From Candidatus Aalborgicola danicus (lineage in GTDB: Bacteria > Pseudomonadota > Gammaproteobacteria > Burkholderiales > Burkholderiaceae_C), in assembly GCA_016703945.1 (NCBI GenBank), contig JADJBC010000012.1:124001-188000 (forward strand): a stretch of 64,000 nt of DNA. The letters run 5' to 3'. The notes under the pieces were generated by a model, which was not told the DNA's origin, did no database searches, and saw only the letters and a program-made list of their open reading frames with translations. A program made the translations under genes and the position numbers. Positions 26,158 to 34,507 of this stretch are shown here, piece by piece; positions within the stretch are counted from its first letter, which is position 1, and every line of letters begins with the position of its first letter.

Positions 26158-26561
26158 TCAACCGGTGGGCGGCAACCCGGGCGCTGCGGGGTGGCTTCCG
26201 GTTGGGCCATAAACCGACCCAGTGGCACCGCTGGGGTGCGGCTGAGGGGGGTGGTCATGTCGAGGCCTCCGGTGGCTACCATGGGGCAAATTTTGGGGCC
26301 GTTGGGGTTGCGGCTGGCGGGAAACTTTTGGAGCTACCCGGCGAACCCGACGACTTGTCGCCAGCGGTAGTGGTGGGGATGGAAGAAGGGCTGGGGCGGC
26401 GTCGAGGCGGCAGGTGCGACGGGTGGACTGGAGAGTTATTCTGGCGGGTGCTGGTCTCGAAGTTTTCCAAGCGTTGTCGAAGCGAAATTTCAGCCACAAA
26501 GATTTGGCGATTGAGACGGTTGTGCCACGACCTGTCCGAGCGTCAAGCGTCACCTCCACGA
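26158..26561. other. G-rich intergenic region
   Basis: Strongly G-biased on the + strand from 26160 to 26450, and contains repeat copy A (26348-26425). Frames on both strands are low-complexity (Pro/Arg/Ser) and not convincing. It separates the integrase from the AT-rich cargo. Confidence 0.5.
26348..26425 (-). repeat. Hairpin repeat A flanking the T5orf172 gene
   Basis: 78 bp about 80% identical to 27677-27756 in the same orientation. Both ends are conserved (CGACGACTTGTCGCCAGCGG and GACAGGTGCGACGGGTG with one change) and are themselves an imperfect inverted pair, so each copy can fold into a ~19-bp-arm hairpin. The copies lie downstream and upstream of the same gene, an attC-like layout, but no canonical GTTRRRY/RYYYAAC core is seen. 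Confidence 0.6.
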
Positions 26562-27572
26562 TCAAGTCTTCAGTGACTGGAAGTAGTCAGCCACTGCTAG
26601 ATAAGTCGCCGCAGCATTTGGAACGCCTGCAAGCTTAAGATCTTCTGCCATTTTCCGTGATTGCACCGCAAGTTGCACTGACCTCTCAACGAAGAAGCCT
26701 GTCAAAGCTAAGGGAGGACTGACGGAGTCTTGTATCTTTCTAGCCATGAGCTCCTGGCAGCCAAAATCAATGCTTTGCAACTCAAATTGTGTCGAATGGC
26801 TGTTGTCAACAACCCGCCCTTTCCAGTTTTCCAAAAACAGTGCAAAACATTTCTCCGCGTTAGCCAAATCAACGCCTTGTCTATTTATAGTTTTAGGCTG
26901 AAAAAATAGCATTCCCATGGCCCAGTAACAATACCAACTACCCTTCCGCGCACCCTCTTTGAAGTAGTCAAGCGCAGCAGAGTCACTGGCAGCCACACTC
27001 TCCCCGCGCGCATGCATCAGGCCGATACGCGCATACGCCGGAGCAGACCCCAGTTTTGCGGCCTGCTTGAAAAGTCTCATTGCTTCTTTAAAGTCTCTAA
27101 TCACACTCCCTATTCCAAAGTAATTGGTATCAGCTTCTTCATAGACGGACTCCCAGGGCTGTCTCGGAGTCGGTCGCGACCCGATACTGATCTGCAATTC
27201 ATCGAGATCGTCAGCTTGACGACTTTCAAACAGATTCGGATCTAGGGCCGAGTCAGTGACCGTTACGTCATTACCCAAGGCACCTGGGGCAAGCGCAATA
27301 GCCCGGACAACGTCGTTTACTGGGGCGCTAAAAAACTCCCGATTGTCCGAAATCCTGAACCCCTTTGTCGCCAAATAGGTATGAACAAAGGATTCCGCAG
27401 CGCTGCAGTCGCCGAATAATTGCTCGTACACGACGATGAATGGCGTCGGTAGTCCTGTGACACCAGAAAGTTCAGTGGCTCTTTCAGTCGGGCTACGCGT
27501 GGTTTTTCCAATCTTCACTAAGCCTGGCATTGCGCTGTTGGCAAGCACGTAGAGATGTCCGACGTCGTTCAT
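26562..27572 (-). CDS. T5orf172/GIY-YIG-like protein with Sel1-type repeats
   Basis: 336 residues from ATG at 27572 (AAGGAACATCC upstream). Residues ~1-85 (GHLYVLANSAMPGLVKIGKT, then RATELSGVTGLPTPF, AESFVHTYL and NREFF) are a T5orf172-type GIY-YIG-fold domain, a nuclease-related fold found in phage and defence proteins. The middle and C-terminal parts (FKEAMRLFKQAAKLGSAPAY.., ALDYFKEGARKGSWYCYWAM) are Sel1/TPR-like helical repeats used in protein contacts. It is flanked by two hairpin repeats. Probably island cargo; a defence or signalling role is inference. Confidence 0.72.
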   Translation of the reverse strand: MNDVGHLYVLANSAMPGLVKIGKTTRSPTERATELSGVTGLPTPFIVVYEQLFGDCSAAESFVHTYLATKGFRISDNREFFSAPVNDVVRAIALAPGALGNDVTVTDSALDPNLFESRQADDLDELQISIGSRPTPRQPWESVYEEADTNYFGIGSVIRDFKEAMRLFKQAAKLGSAPAYARIGLMHARGESVAASDSAALDYFKEGARKGSWYCYWAMGMLFFQPKTINRQGVDLANAEKCFALFLENWKGRVVDNSHSTQFELQSIDFGCQELMARKIQDSVSPPLALTGFFVERSVQLAVQSRKMAEDLKLAGVPNAAATYLAVADYFQSLKT

Positions 27573-27676
27573 GGATGTTCCTTTGCAAATGTTTTGCCGC
27601 TCAACAAAGTATAAAGTGGAAAAATCGGTGAGCTTCTCACTCACCCGGTCCGTTGAGTCAACCCGGCACAATAGAC

Positions 27677-27756
27677 CGACGACTTGTCGCCAGCGGTGGG
27701 CAGTGGGGATGGTTGCAGGGCAGTGGGCAGCGTCGAGGCGACAGGTGCGACGGGTG
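27677..27756 (-). repeat. Hairpin repeat B flanking the T5orf172 gene
   Basis: 80-bp direct copy of 26348-26425, about 105 bp upstream of the ATG of the T5orf172 gene. The same imperfect inverted arms are present (CACCTGTCGCC against GGCGACAAGT on the minus strand). Confidence 0.6.
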
Positions 27757-27945
27757 TTTGAAATGTTGTCTGGCGAGTTTGCCGTGACGCTTTGGCTATC
27801 CGTCAATCCTCTGACCGGTATGGAGCGAACTGTTGAGCAGCAAGGGGGCGATTCCAGTAATTGGATATTACGGCGTGGATGGCACTTAGGCACCGCTTTT
27901 TAATATTTCCGAGACGTCGAAGTTACGCATTGAAAACTGAGTTGT

Positions 27946-30228
27946 TCAACCAACGTTAACTCGCCGCAACCTCTTAAACAAATCCTCGTAGAGTGCTCTA
28001 TCTTCAACATTTACTACAAGTCTCATAGTTGCCCTGGTCATTAGGACATAAAGATGTTGCTTTTTCCAATTTCTTCCGCCAGCTTGATTATCTGATTGTC
28101 TGGAGATAGGTTGTCTGACTATTTCAAGATCAATTTCCTCTGGTATCTTTAAATAGACGCTCTCTACTTCTCGGGAGATCAGCTCGTAGGCTGATAACGC
28201 GAAATTCGGCATAACCGCTTCAGAACAGAAAAACTTGAATTTCTGGCGCAAATCTTCCGTGAGCATACTAATCCTTTTGTGCTCACAATATGGCCCGCAT
28301 TTGTCGGTACATTTCACCGTTTTAGCCTCAGTTCTTAGGATATACGGTTCATTGCGATAGAATCCACTATTACTCGGAATCGCATAATGCTTCTTAGTTG
28401 AGCCATCCGCATCAAACAACTTAACAAATCCAATATCGTCGCTGTACAAAAGCTGAATATCAAAACCAGAATTTCGCTCCGGAAAGGTATGTTCACCGAG
28501 CAAATATTTGATTAACTGACCAACTTCCGCTGGCACTCCGATCGAATCAGGCAGCTTGAGTCTGGAAATATCTTTACCTGCGACCCTTTCGATAGGGCCA
28601 ATACCTTGATCGTAAATCGGGTTTAGCATCTGAAAATCATCACCACAGAGGAATGACTGTCTGGAGTTTTCAAAAATCGCTTTAGTTTCATCAAACCTGT
28701 CGCGATTGTAAATTTTAGGGATCACACCAAGTCGCTGAACTTCGTCGCAGATTATTAGATCCTGGTTTGTGATGTTACAGGTCGTAGGATTACCTCTTTC
28801 AATCCAACATCCCTTTGTTTGTTCCAGATCGTGGTGGAAGAATCTTTGAGTTGAGTTGTGTAGGGCATCAGCGATATTTTTCAGTATTTTGGCTATGTAA
28901 TGATCTCCACGACCCGCTTCAATTTCACTCTTGTATTCTAGCAACTGATCTCGATTTGCAATGGTGAAATCTTTCAGCCCGGTTACATCTCTGAAGGCGG
29001 CGGAGTAGTCATCATATATCTCTACAACCTCAACGATTTTCATCACACGCGCATTATTGATTACTGGGATGAGATCGCCAACATTGCTCCTAATTACAGG
29101 CTTGGCTCTCCATTCGTCGCCCTCTTTACCTTGAGGGGTTGGATATCCCTTGATGTATGGAGCCCACTTAGGTAACTGGTGTCGGGGGTTGATGGACGCG
29201 TCTATTGCCCGCAAGGCAACGTCCAGCAACCTAGTATCGGATTGGCAAGCCCGGAACTCGATGAGTCTCCCTCTCTCGGAGGTAACCAACTTTTCCGTAT
29301 CTTGCGGCATTGAGAAAAGTTGCTCGATCTCATCCGCCGAAAGCTCCGCCCAGATCTTAAAGGCATCTATCAGCGCGTCGTAGAAGTACCAATTCATCAA
29401 CAACATTTTTGACTTCGGGTACTTAGCCAGCAGCGACATAGCCAGCACTGTCTTACCGGATCGCGCAGGACCTTCGACAAGAATTCGAGTATTCAAATTT
29501 TTGTCAATTTCTTCCGTAATTTTTTCCAAGTAGGATCTAGTTTGATCTACGAGAGGGAGTTCATTATTGAAAGCTCTAAATGCATCAATGATGTCTGAAT
29601 TTGCATCCTGTATTCTTTGGAGTTCATGTGCGGGATTCTGGACAATGAACAATTTTTCTGGACTAGCCTCCAATTCTGCTACATCATCTCCGTCCAACTC
29701 GCCAACTTGCGCACCTCTATGTTGCGAAGTATCAGCACCGGAATCGCCAAATAAATTCTTCTTTCTACCAGGCTTGACTTCGTACTTAGTATTCCAATAG
29801 TAGATCTGAAAATCATCAAAACTTGGACAAATCGTCACAGGCTGGATGCCTTCACCAAAATCTAAGGTCGACGTATCACTTGATTCAAATTTAATAAATA
29901 TCAGATACACATACGAGCGTACAAACAAGGATGGAACTTTGGCTTTTAGCTGGCTGAATATCTCCGCATTAACTTCCTTCGGCTTAGTTGATCTACTTAT
30001 CGGTGCAAAGATACAGTTTCTCCATTGGAATGTCGACACCCTCCCAGATAGTTCTGTTAGCCTTTCAACTGTGTCCTGCACCGATGTGAAATATAGACCT
30101 TCGACTTGTAGCAACGGAATCGTGAAATCCTGTCGACTTGCGACACTCATCGAGCAAATTCTCTCAAAGAAAAATCGCTCATAAATTCTTCTTGTATTTT
30201 CATCAACGTTCTCAAATCGTATTTCCAT
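27946..30228 (-). CDS. DUF2075/Schlafen-group SF1-type helicase-ATPase
   Basis: 760 residues from ATG at 30228, with GGGGGACGAG just upstream. The N-terminal ~230 residues are of unknown type. The motor follows: Walker A VEGPARSGKTVLA (~260), Walker B LIICDEVQRL (~495), motif III FLCGDDFQMLNP (~535) and the C-terminal YVLMTRATMRLVV (~735). A four-cysteine stretch, CTDKCGPYCEHK (~640), may bind metal. DUF2075 proteins occur in defence islands and phages. The gene is markedly AT-rich compared with the chromosome, indicating transfer. Whether it works with the flanking same-strand genes is unknown; the gaps are 310-370 bp. Confidence 0.8.
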   Translation of the reverse strand: MEIRFENVDENTRRIYERFFFERICSMSVASRQDFTIPLLQVEGLYFTSVQDTVERLTELSGRVSTFQWRNCIFAPISRSTKPKEVNAEIFSQLKAKVPSLFVRSYVYLIFIKFESSDTSTLDFGEGIQPVTICPSFDDFQIYYWNTKYEVKPGRKKNLFGDSGADTSQHRGAQVGELDGDDVAELEASPEKLFIVQNPAHELQRIQDANSDIIDAFRAFNNELPLVDQTRSYLEKITEEIDKNLNTRILVEGPARSGKTVLAMSLLAKYPKSKMLLMNWYFYDALIDAFKIWAELSADEIEQLFSMPQDTEKLVTSERGRLIEFRACQSDTRLLDVALRAIDASINPRHQLPKWAPYIKGYPTPQGKEGDEWRAKPVIRSNVGDLIPVINNARVMKIVEVVEIYDDYSAAFRDVTGLKDFTIANRDQLLEYKSEIEAGRGDHYIAKILKNIADALHNSTQRFFHHDLEQTKGCWIERGNPTTCNITNQDLIICDEVQRLGVIPKIYNRDRFDETKAIFENSRQSFLCGDDFQMLNPIYDQGIGPIERVAGKDISRLKLPDSIGVPAEVGQLIKYLLGEHTFPERNSGFDIQLLYSDDIGFVKLFDADGSTKKHYAIPSNSGFYRNEPYILRTEAKTVKCTDKCGPYCEHKRISMLTEDLRQKFKFFCSEAVMPNFALSAYELISREVESVYLKIPEEIDLEIVRQPISRQSDNQAGGRNWKKQHLYVLMTRATMRLVVNVEDRALYEDLFKRLRRVNVG

Positions 30229-30537
30229 ATACTCGTCCCCCAAAAGAATCCCGAAAGGAGATTAAGCTCTAACTTAAACACGCCTTTAGCAGGCTGCTGA
30301 AGTATTGGCCAGAAAAACTGGCCTCGCCACCTGCGCGAGCAGAATTTTTTCGGACTGCTTTCGCAATTTGAAAACAGTTCTTCGGTATTGGAGGCGTGAA
30401 TTGGGTCTACCTCCCAAGCTTTGCAGACACGAAATGTCTAACAAAAGCTACACTGAAACCGCCGACGATGTAGATTTGGAGGCGGCAATGTTCATTCTCT
30501 CCAATTACCGAAGATCTGACCAACAGTCCTGTCGACC
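30229..30537. other. Intergenic between two cargo genes
   Basis: About 310 bp, AT-rich, with a short hairpin GGCCAG-AAAAA-CTGGCC near 30307-30323. No gene is supported. It presumably carries the helicase promoter. Confidence 0.4.
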
Positions 30538-31780
30538 TCAAATACCAAACGCATTCAATCCAGCATCGACAAATCGATCTACGAAAGACGTAACGCCACC
30601 AGCTTTGACAGCGGGAACTTCCTCGTAAACATAGACGCCAGGGGAGCCAGTAAATAAATCATGAAAGAGACTCTCCTTCCCCGCCCAATACGAGACAAAA
30701 GTCTCACATCGGGTATTCGCGTATTTCAGATTGGCGCTAAAGCCCAAGGTGGCATTCTGGCTGAGTAATCGAGCCGTACATGCAGTCTCCATTCGAATTC
30801 CCCGATTTCCCTTTATCAATAGTCGCCCCGGTCCGTGAAACACGATGAATCGCAATTGGAGAGTAAGCCAACTCTGCAGTGACCAAATATGCCAGTGTTT
30901 GGACATGTAAATCGGACGATCACGCTCAAAATTACCCCCTACAAGGGAGCGAGGTTGACAAACAAATGCCGCACCTTCCGGAAGCTCAATTATTCCTACT
31001 TCACTCAAATTGTCTTTGGTAGACGAAACAACAATTGGATCTTCGGTGGAACATTCCAGTAGGGTCAGCATATACATGCCTGACGAGAGACTACTCAAAG
31101 GAAGTTTGTTGTTGAGTAACCATTTCGTGCTCTTTTTGGCATGCAAAGGCGTTGTCTGCAAATAATCAGAATGTACCAATAGCTCTTGGCTTGGTGTCAA
31201 TTTCACGGATTGCGAAACAGCTCCGATTTGTGATGATTGATCGTAACCCCCCTCTGAAGATTCTTTGCCGGTGGCTTTGCTATCAATAACGAGTGGCGGG
31301 CGACCCGAAGCTAGTGGCGCCAAAACATAGAAAAAGAACACTTTCAGCACTGGCGGGACGACAAACATTAGGACCAACGCAAAAAGTGCGGTTGGTATGT
31401 GTGGCTCCACATAGTTTGAATAGTTGCTTGCGGCTCTAGCATCCTCAAAACCGCGCAATTTTTCGATGATTTTGGCACTGTCCAGCTCGCAGATTTCAAT
31501 TGCACTTCTGAGCGCGACGGCACTTTGGTGAGATTGAGTCAACGGGGTACGGCTTGCGACGGGATGAGCCAGCATTAACTTTGCAAGTTCCTTTTTCTTT
31601 TCCTCAAAAGGTCCTCTTATCTTTCAGCTCAAGTTCTTGCTTCGCTTTTTCACCTGAGCCACCCGTCTTTTGGCTTTCTGTGTGGTACCAACCATAAGCA
31701 CTCATCACGCCAAGGATCAGGATGAATGACACTGCCGCGCCCTTTACCCACAAGAATAGTTTTGAAAATATGGTTGCCAT
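30538..31780 (-). pseudogene. Membrane-anchored protein with AIM24-like beta domain, apparent frameshift
   Basis: A 58-codon frame (MATIFSKLFLWVKGAAVSFI.., one transmembrane helix then a Lys/Glu-rich stretch) ends at TGA 31604-31606. One frame over, PFEEKKKELAKLMLAHPVAS continues into a coiled coil, a second transmembrane region (ALFALVLMFVVPPVLKVFFF) and a beta-rich domain (GMYMLTLLECSTEDPIVV.., IVFHGPGRLLIKGNRGIRME, ATLGFSANLKYANTRCETFV). The two likely form one protein of about 400 residues. The beta domain resembles AIM24/TIGR00266-type folds, a tentative call. If the frameshift is false, the gene is intact. Confidence 0.55.
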
Positions 31781-31789
31781 TACGATTTA

Positions 31790-32122
31790 CCATTCAGTGG
31801 GTGCAAAGCATGTTGCAGTGTCGCACCGAAGCGGACCGCCACATCGCCGGGTAATTCAGAAATTGGGCAACAGGCGCGTCACCGATGTGGACGATCGTAG
31901 CCGCGTGTTTGGAAGCAATCGAGAAACAACTCCAACCAACCGTCGCACTCGACGCCATCCCGGCACCCAGTTCGACGGTGTTTCGGGCAGGTTCGACCGG
32001 ATAGCCAACGCCCATACGCAACCCATTGATCTATATCGGCTTTTTCCGAAGTACCGCCCAGATCGGCGGGTTCGGTTCGGAAGATGGTTCGGAGCCGAAA
32101 AACTACACGCTCGGCCAAGAAG
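31790..32122. other. Right end of island, no gene seen
   Basis: Short frames on both strands are Arg/Pro-rich shadows with no ribosome-binding sites. The GC content rises again compared with the cargo. Confidence 0.4.
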
Positions 32123-32158
32123 AAAGGCCTTACAAATCTTGGACTTGTAGGCCTTTTT
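32123..32158. terminator. Bidirectional terminator next to attR
   Basis: AAAGGCCTTACAA (32123-32135) pairs with TTGTAGGCCTTT (32145-32156) with one bulge and is followed by T5 on the + strand. On the minus strand it lies about 18 bp past the tRNA fragment at attR, so it would stop read-through from tRNA-Lys(TTT) into the island. Confidence 0.7.
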
Positions 32159-32175
32159 GGATCCAGTGGGCTGTC

Positions 32176-32213
32176 TTAAGAGTCCGCTGCTCTACCAGCT
32201 GAGCTAAGATCCC
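32176..32213 (-). repeat. attR: 5' half of tRNA-Lys(CTT) left behind
   Basis: 38 bp identical to 5562-5599: acceptor 5' strand, D-arm, and anticodon stem to loop. It lies 7 bp from the 3' end of tRNA-Lys(TTT), in the same orientation, so the two tRNAs were originally a tandem operon (TTT first). The fragment cannot fold into a tRNA. Confidence 0.88.
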
Positions 32214-32220
32214 TGATAAA

Positions 32221-32296
32221 TGGTGGGACCTGCGGGGGTCGAACCCACGACAAACGGATTAAAAGTCCGCTGCTCTACCAACTGAGCTAAGGTCCC
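32221..32296 (-). tRNA. tRNA-Lys (anticodon TTT)
   Basis: 76 nt on the minus strand: acceptor GGGACCT/AGGTCCC, anticodon stem GCGGA/TCCGT with loop CTTTTAA (anticodon TTT), T-arm CGTGG..CCCCG-type with TTCGACC, discriminator A and encoded CCA (32221-32223). A -10 box TATAAT lies upstream (32347-32342). It decodes AAA/AAG. Confidence 0.96.
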
Positions 32297-32341
32297 GACA
32301 GGTTACATCAAGTTTCCTTGCTGCACCCTGCGAAGCTTTCT

Positions 32342-32347
32342 ATTATA
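32342..32347 (-). promoter_or_regulatory. -10 box of the tRNA-Lys operon
   Basis: TATAAT on the minus strand, about 46 bp upstream of tRNA-Lys(TTT). The -35 region overlaps the end of tcdA and is weak. This would be the original promoter of both lysine tRNAs. Confidence 0.45.
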
Positions 32348-32363
32348 TCGTTTTATCTTTCAT

Positions 32364-33137
32364 TTAAGAGTTGGGCTCCGAAATTTTATCGAGAACCCAC
32401 CCTGCTGCGCACATTCCAAAAGTGGCAGTGACCGTTACCACCGACCCATAACCGTGGCAATTGAGTGAGTTGTCCGACTGCAATTCGCAGGATGCGTCTG
32501 CTTGCTTCACGGCTTCCCGGCTAAATACACACGCAACGCCAATTTTCTTGCCCTCACGGGGAGCTTGGTGCTGTTTGCGCAGCAGATAGCGCAGTTTGGC
32601 CAGAAGTGGGTCGTGGGTCGTCTCACTCAGATCCGCAACATCCACTTGGTGCGCCATGCGCTTCCCACCTGCAGCGCCTACCGTAACGAACACTGATTTC
32701 GTTTTTCTGGCCCATTCGGCCATCGCCGTCTTCGCTGTGATCTGATCACAAGCATCGATCGTCGCGTCTACCCCGTCAGAGAGTAATCCGGGCCAATTCT
32801 CGACATCCACAAACGCATCGACACAATGGACTATGCAGGCTGGATTGATCAAGCCAATCCGCTCGCGCATGGCCTCGATCTTGGCTTGACCCAAGGTCGT
32901 ACTCAGCGCATGCACTTGTCGGTTGATATTGGATTCGGCAACATGGTCCATATCGATCAGTGTCAAGCGGCCAACGCCGCTGCGTGCAAGTGCCTCCGCG
33001 GCCCAAGAGCCGACGCCACCAATGCCAACGATGGCAACATGTGAATTGCGCAGGGTCCGGGCTGGGTCGACGCCGTACAGGCGCTCCATACCCGAGAAAC
33101 GACGTGCGAGATCTGATTCGACAAGCGGCCCCGACAT
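32364..33137 (-). CDS. tcdA: tRNA threonylcarbamoyladenosine dehydratase
   Basis: 257 residues from ATG at 33137 (MSGPLVESDLARRFSGMERL); an in-frame GTG at 33155 is possible. This is an E1-like ThiF/MoeB fold with nucleotide-binding GIGGVGSWAAEALARSG, LIDMDHVAESNINRQ and DACDQITAKTAMAEWA. It uses ATP to cyclise the t6A37 modification of ANN-decoding tRNAs (including tRNA-Lys). It follows cpoB closely and is probably in the tol-pal transcript. Confidence 0.93.
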   Translation of the reverse strand: MSGPLVESDLARRFSGMERLYGVDPARTLRNSHVAIVGIGGVGSWAAEALARSGVGRLTLIDMDHVAESNINRQVHALSTTLGQAKIEAMRERIGLINPACIVHCVDAFVDVENWPGLLSDGVDATIDACDQITAKTAMAEWARKTKSVFVTVGAAGGKRMAHQVDVADLSETTHDPLLAKLRYLLRKQHQAPREGKKIGVACVFSREAVKQADASCELQSDNSLNCHGYGSVVTVTATFGMCAAGWVLDKISEPNS

Positions 33138-33160
33138 GGCTGGATGTTCAGCCACGCGGT

Positions 33161-33952
33161 CTACCGCAATCGCGCCAAACGATCTTTGGCAGCCTGCGCC
33201 GCCTCAGACGACGGGTAATTGACCAGCAGTTCTTCCAACGTCTTGCGTGCGCCTTTAGTGTCCTTGAGTTCCAGTTGGCAGTTGGCTATCGCCAACACTG
33301 CTTCAGGCAAGCGCATATGGTCATTTCCGATCGCTACGAGCGCGCGAAAACTGCCAAGACCATCTTTGTAATCCCGCGTTGCGTATTGGGCATTTCCTAG
33401 CCAGAACAGGGCAGACTGTCGATACCCCGTCTTGGGATATCGGTTCAGAAAATCGACAAACACGAGCTGCGAAGCTGCAAAGTCGCCTTTGCGAAACACG
33501 GCCATCGCGGCGTCAAAATCACGCTTCTCTGCCGGCTCGGCCATAAATTCCTTGCCATCAACCGATACGCGTGAGGGCTCGAATTTTCGAAGACGCTCAT
33601 CCAAACCAAGGCTGGCGTCCTTTTGCTGGCGCTGAACTTCGGAAAGCTCGCGCGCCATCTGTTCTTCCTGACCACGCATTTTTGCCAACTCCGCACGTGT
33701 TGCGTCAAGCTGGTTCTGCAGATCTAGAAGACCGCGCTGGAGTTGAGAGTTATCGTCTGCCGCACGTCGCGAAACGTCGTCAATTTTTTGTTGGGACTCC
33801 TGCAACTTCTGTCGCAGGTCGAGTATTGCCTTGCGAGCCTCTTCGTCGTCAAAAAGTCCCGCTTGAGCCGACCCCAGGCTACCGCAGAGGGCGACCAGCA
33901 CCACCATCATGCGTGCCGCCAGCCGCCACGATGAAAAAGATTGATGGCTCAT
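33161..33952 (-). CDS. cpoB: Cell division coordinator CpoB (YbgF)
   Basis: 263 residues: signal peptide (cleavage after SAQA), coiled coil ~35-120 (LRQKLQESQQKIDDVSRRAA), then three TPR-like repeats (FRKGDFAASQLVFVDFLNRY, LFWLGNAQYATRDYKDGLGS, IANCQLELKDTKGARKTLEE). The periplasmic partner of the Tol-Pal system; in E. coli it links outer-membrane constriction to peptidoglycan synthesis. Its ATG overlaps the pal stop by 4 bp. Confidence 0.93.
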   Translation of the reverse strand: MSHQSFSSWRLAARMMVVLVALCGSLGSAQAGLFDDEEARKAILDLRQKLQESQQKIDDVSRRAADDNSQLQRGLLDLQNQLDATRAELAKMRGQEEQMARELSEVQRQQKDASLGLDERLRKFEPSRVSVDGKEFMAEPAEKRDFDAAMAVFRKGDFAASQLVFVDFLNRYPKTGYRQSALFWLGNAQYATRDYKDGLGSFRALVAIGNDHMRLPEAVLAIANCQLELKDTKGARKTLEELLVNYPSSEAAQAAKDRLARLR

Positions 33953-34482
33953 CGATATACAATTTCAGCGCGACGGTTCTTTGCCATCGCCTCTTCGGTG
34001 GAACCCATGACAGCTGGCTTTTCCTTGCCAAAGCTGACGGCTTCGATCTGGCTGTCGGAAACACCCGAAAGTGTCAACGCACGCCGCACCGCCTCGGCCC
34101 GCTTTTGACCCAATGCCAGGTTGTATTCGCGACCACCACGCTCGTCGGTATGACCTTCTATGGCCACTTTTTTGCTCTTGTCGGCCCTGATGAACTTGGC
34201 ATGGGATTCAATGACGGATTGAAACTCCGACCGGATCACAAAGCTGTCGTAGTCGAAATAGACTGTCCGGTTGGCCGCCATCATCGCAGCGTTCGAACCC
34301 GCATTGTCCAGCGCCACACTGGTGACCGCACTCTGCCCTACTCCGGATGAGCCAGCTTTGTTGTCGACAACGCTGACACTGGTACCCGACTTATCTTCAA
34401 CTGGCACCTCGTCCAGTTTCACTGACGAGCCACAAGCACTCAACAACACAGCAAAGGCTGCTACCCACACCAATCGATTCAT
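33949..34482 (-). CDS. pal: Peptidoglycan-associated lipoprotein Pal
   Basis: 177 residues with a lipobox (VLLSACGSS, lipidated Cys17) and a C-terminal OmpA-like peptidoglycan-binding domain (VYFDYDSFVI, IEGHTDERGGREYNLALGQK, RRAEIVYR). The outer-membrane anchor of the Tol-Pal system. It is preceded by tolB (25-bp gap) and coupled to cpoB. Confidence 0.96.
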   Translation of the reverse strand: MNRLVWVAAFAVLLSACGSSVKLDEVPVEDKSGTSVSVVDNKAGSSGVGQSAVTSVALDNAGSNAAMMAANRTVYFDYDSFVIRSEFQSVIESHAKFIRADKSKKVAIEGHTDERGGREYNLALGQKRAEAVRRALTLSGVSDSQIEAVSFGKEKPAVMGSTEEAMAKNRRAEIVYR

Positions 34483-34507
34483 CTGCTACTCCTAAAAAAT
34501 TTCTCTG

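Larger units (their letters stand above)
5562..32213. mobile_element. 26.6-kb genomic island integrated in tRNA-Lys(CTT)
   Basis: Bounded by the 38-bp tRNA-derived repeats. Inside are a tyrosine integrase gene (24950-26157, frameshifted), an AEP-type primase and SF3 helicase (replication module), a KlcA/ArdB antirestriction gene, many small hypothetical genes, three IS elements and AT-rich cargo near the right end. The outside flanks (fhs and tRNA-Lys on the left; tRNA-Lys(TTT), tcdA and tol genes on the right) are ordinary chromosome. The integrase lies 6 kb from the right end, so the 26.2-32.2 kb segment may have been added later or may be cargo of a nested element. Confidence 0.82.

Noticed and set aside
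26158..26561. Minus-strand Pro/Arg-rich frames past the integrase
   Set aside because: Low-complexity translation caused by G-rich DNA and the hairpin repeat; no start site or homology.
26348..27756. True integron attC sites
   Set aside because: Imperfect palindromes and cassette-like layout are present, but no GTTRRRY/RYYYAAC core pair and no integron integrase in the window.
31722..32150. 142-codon + strand frame near attR
   Set aside because: Its start lies antisense to the membrane-protein gene, its product is Arg-rich without features, and the terminator lies within it.
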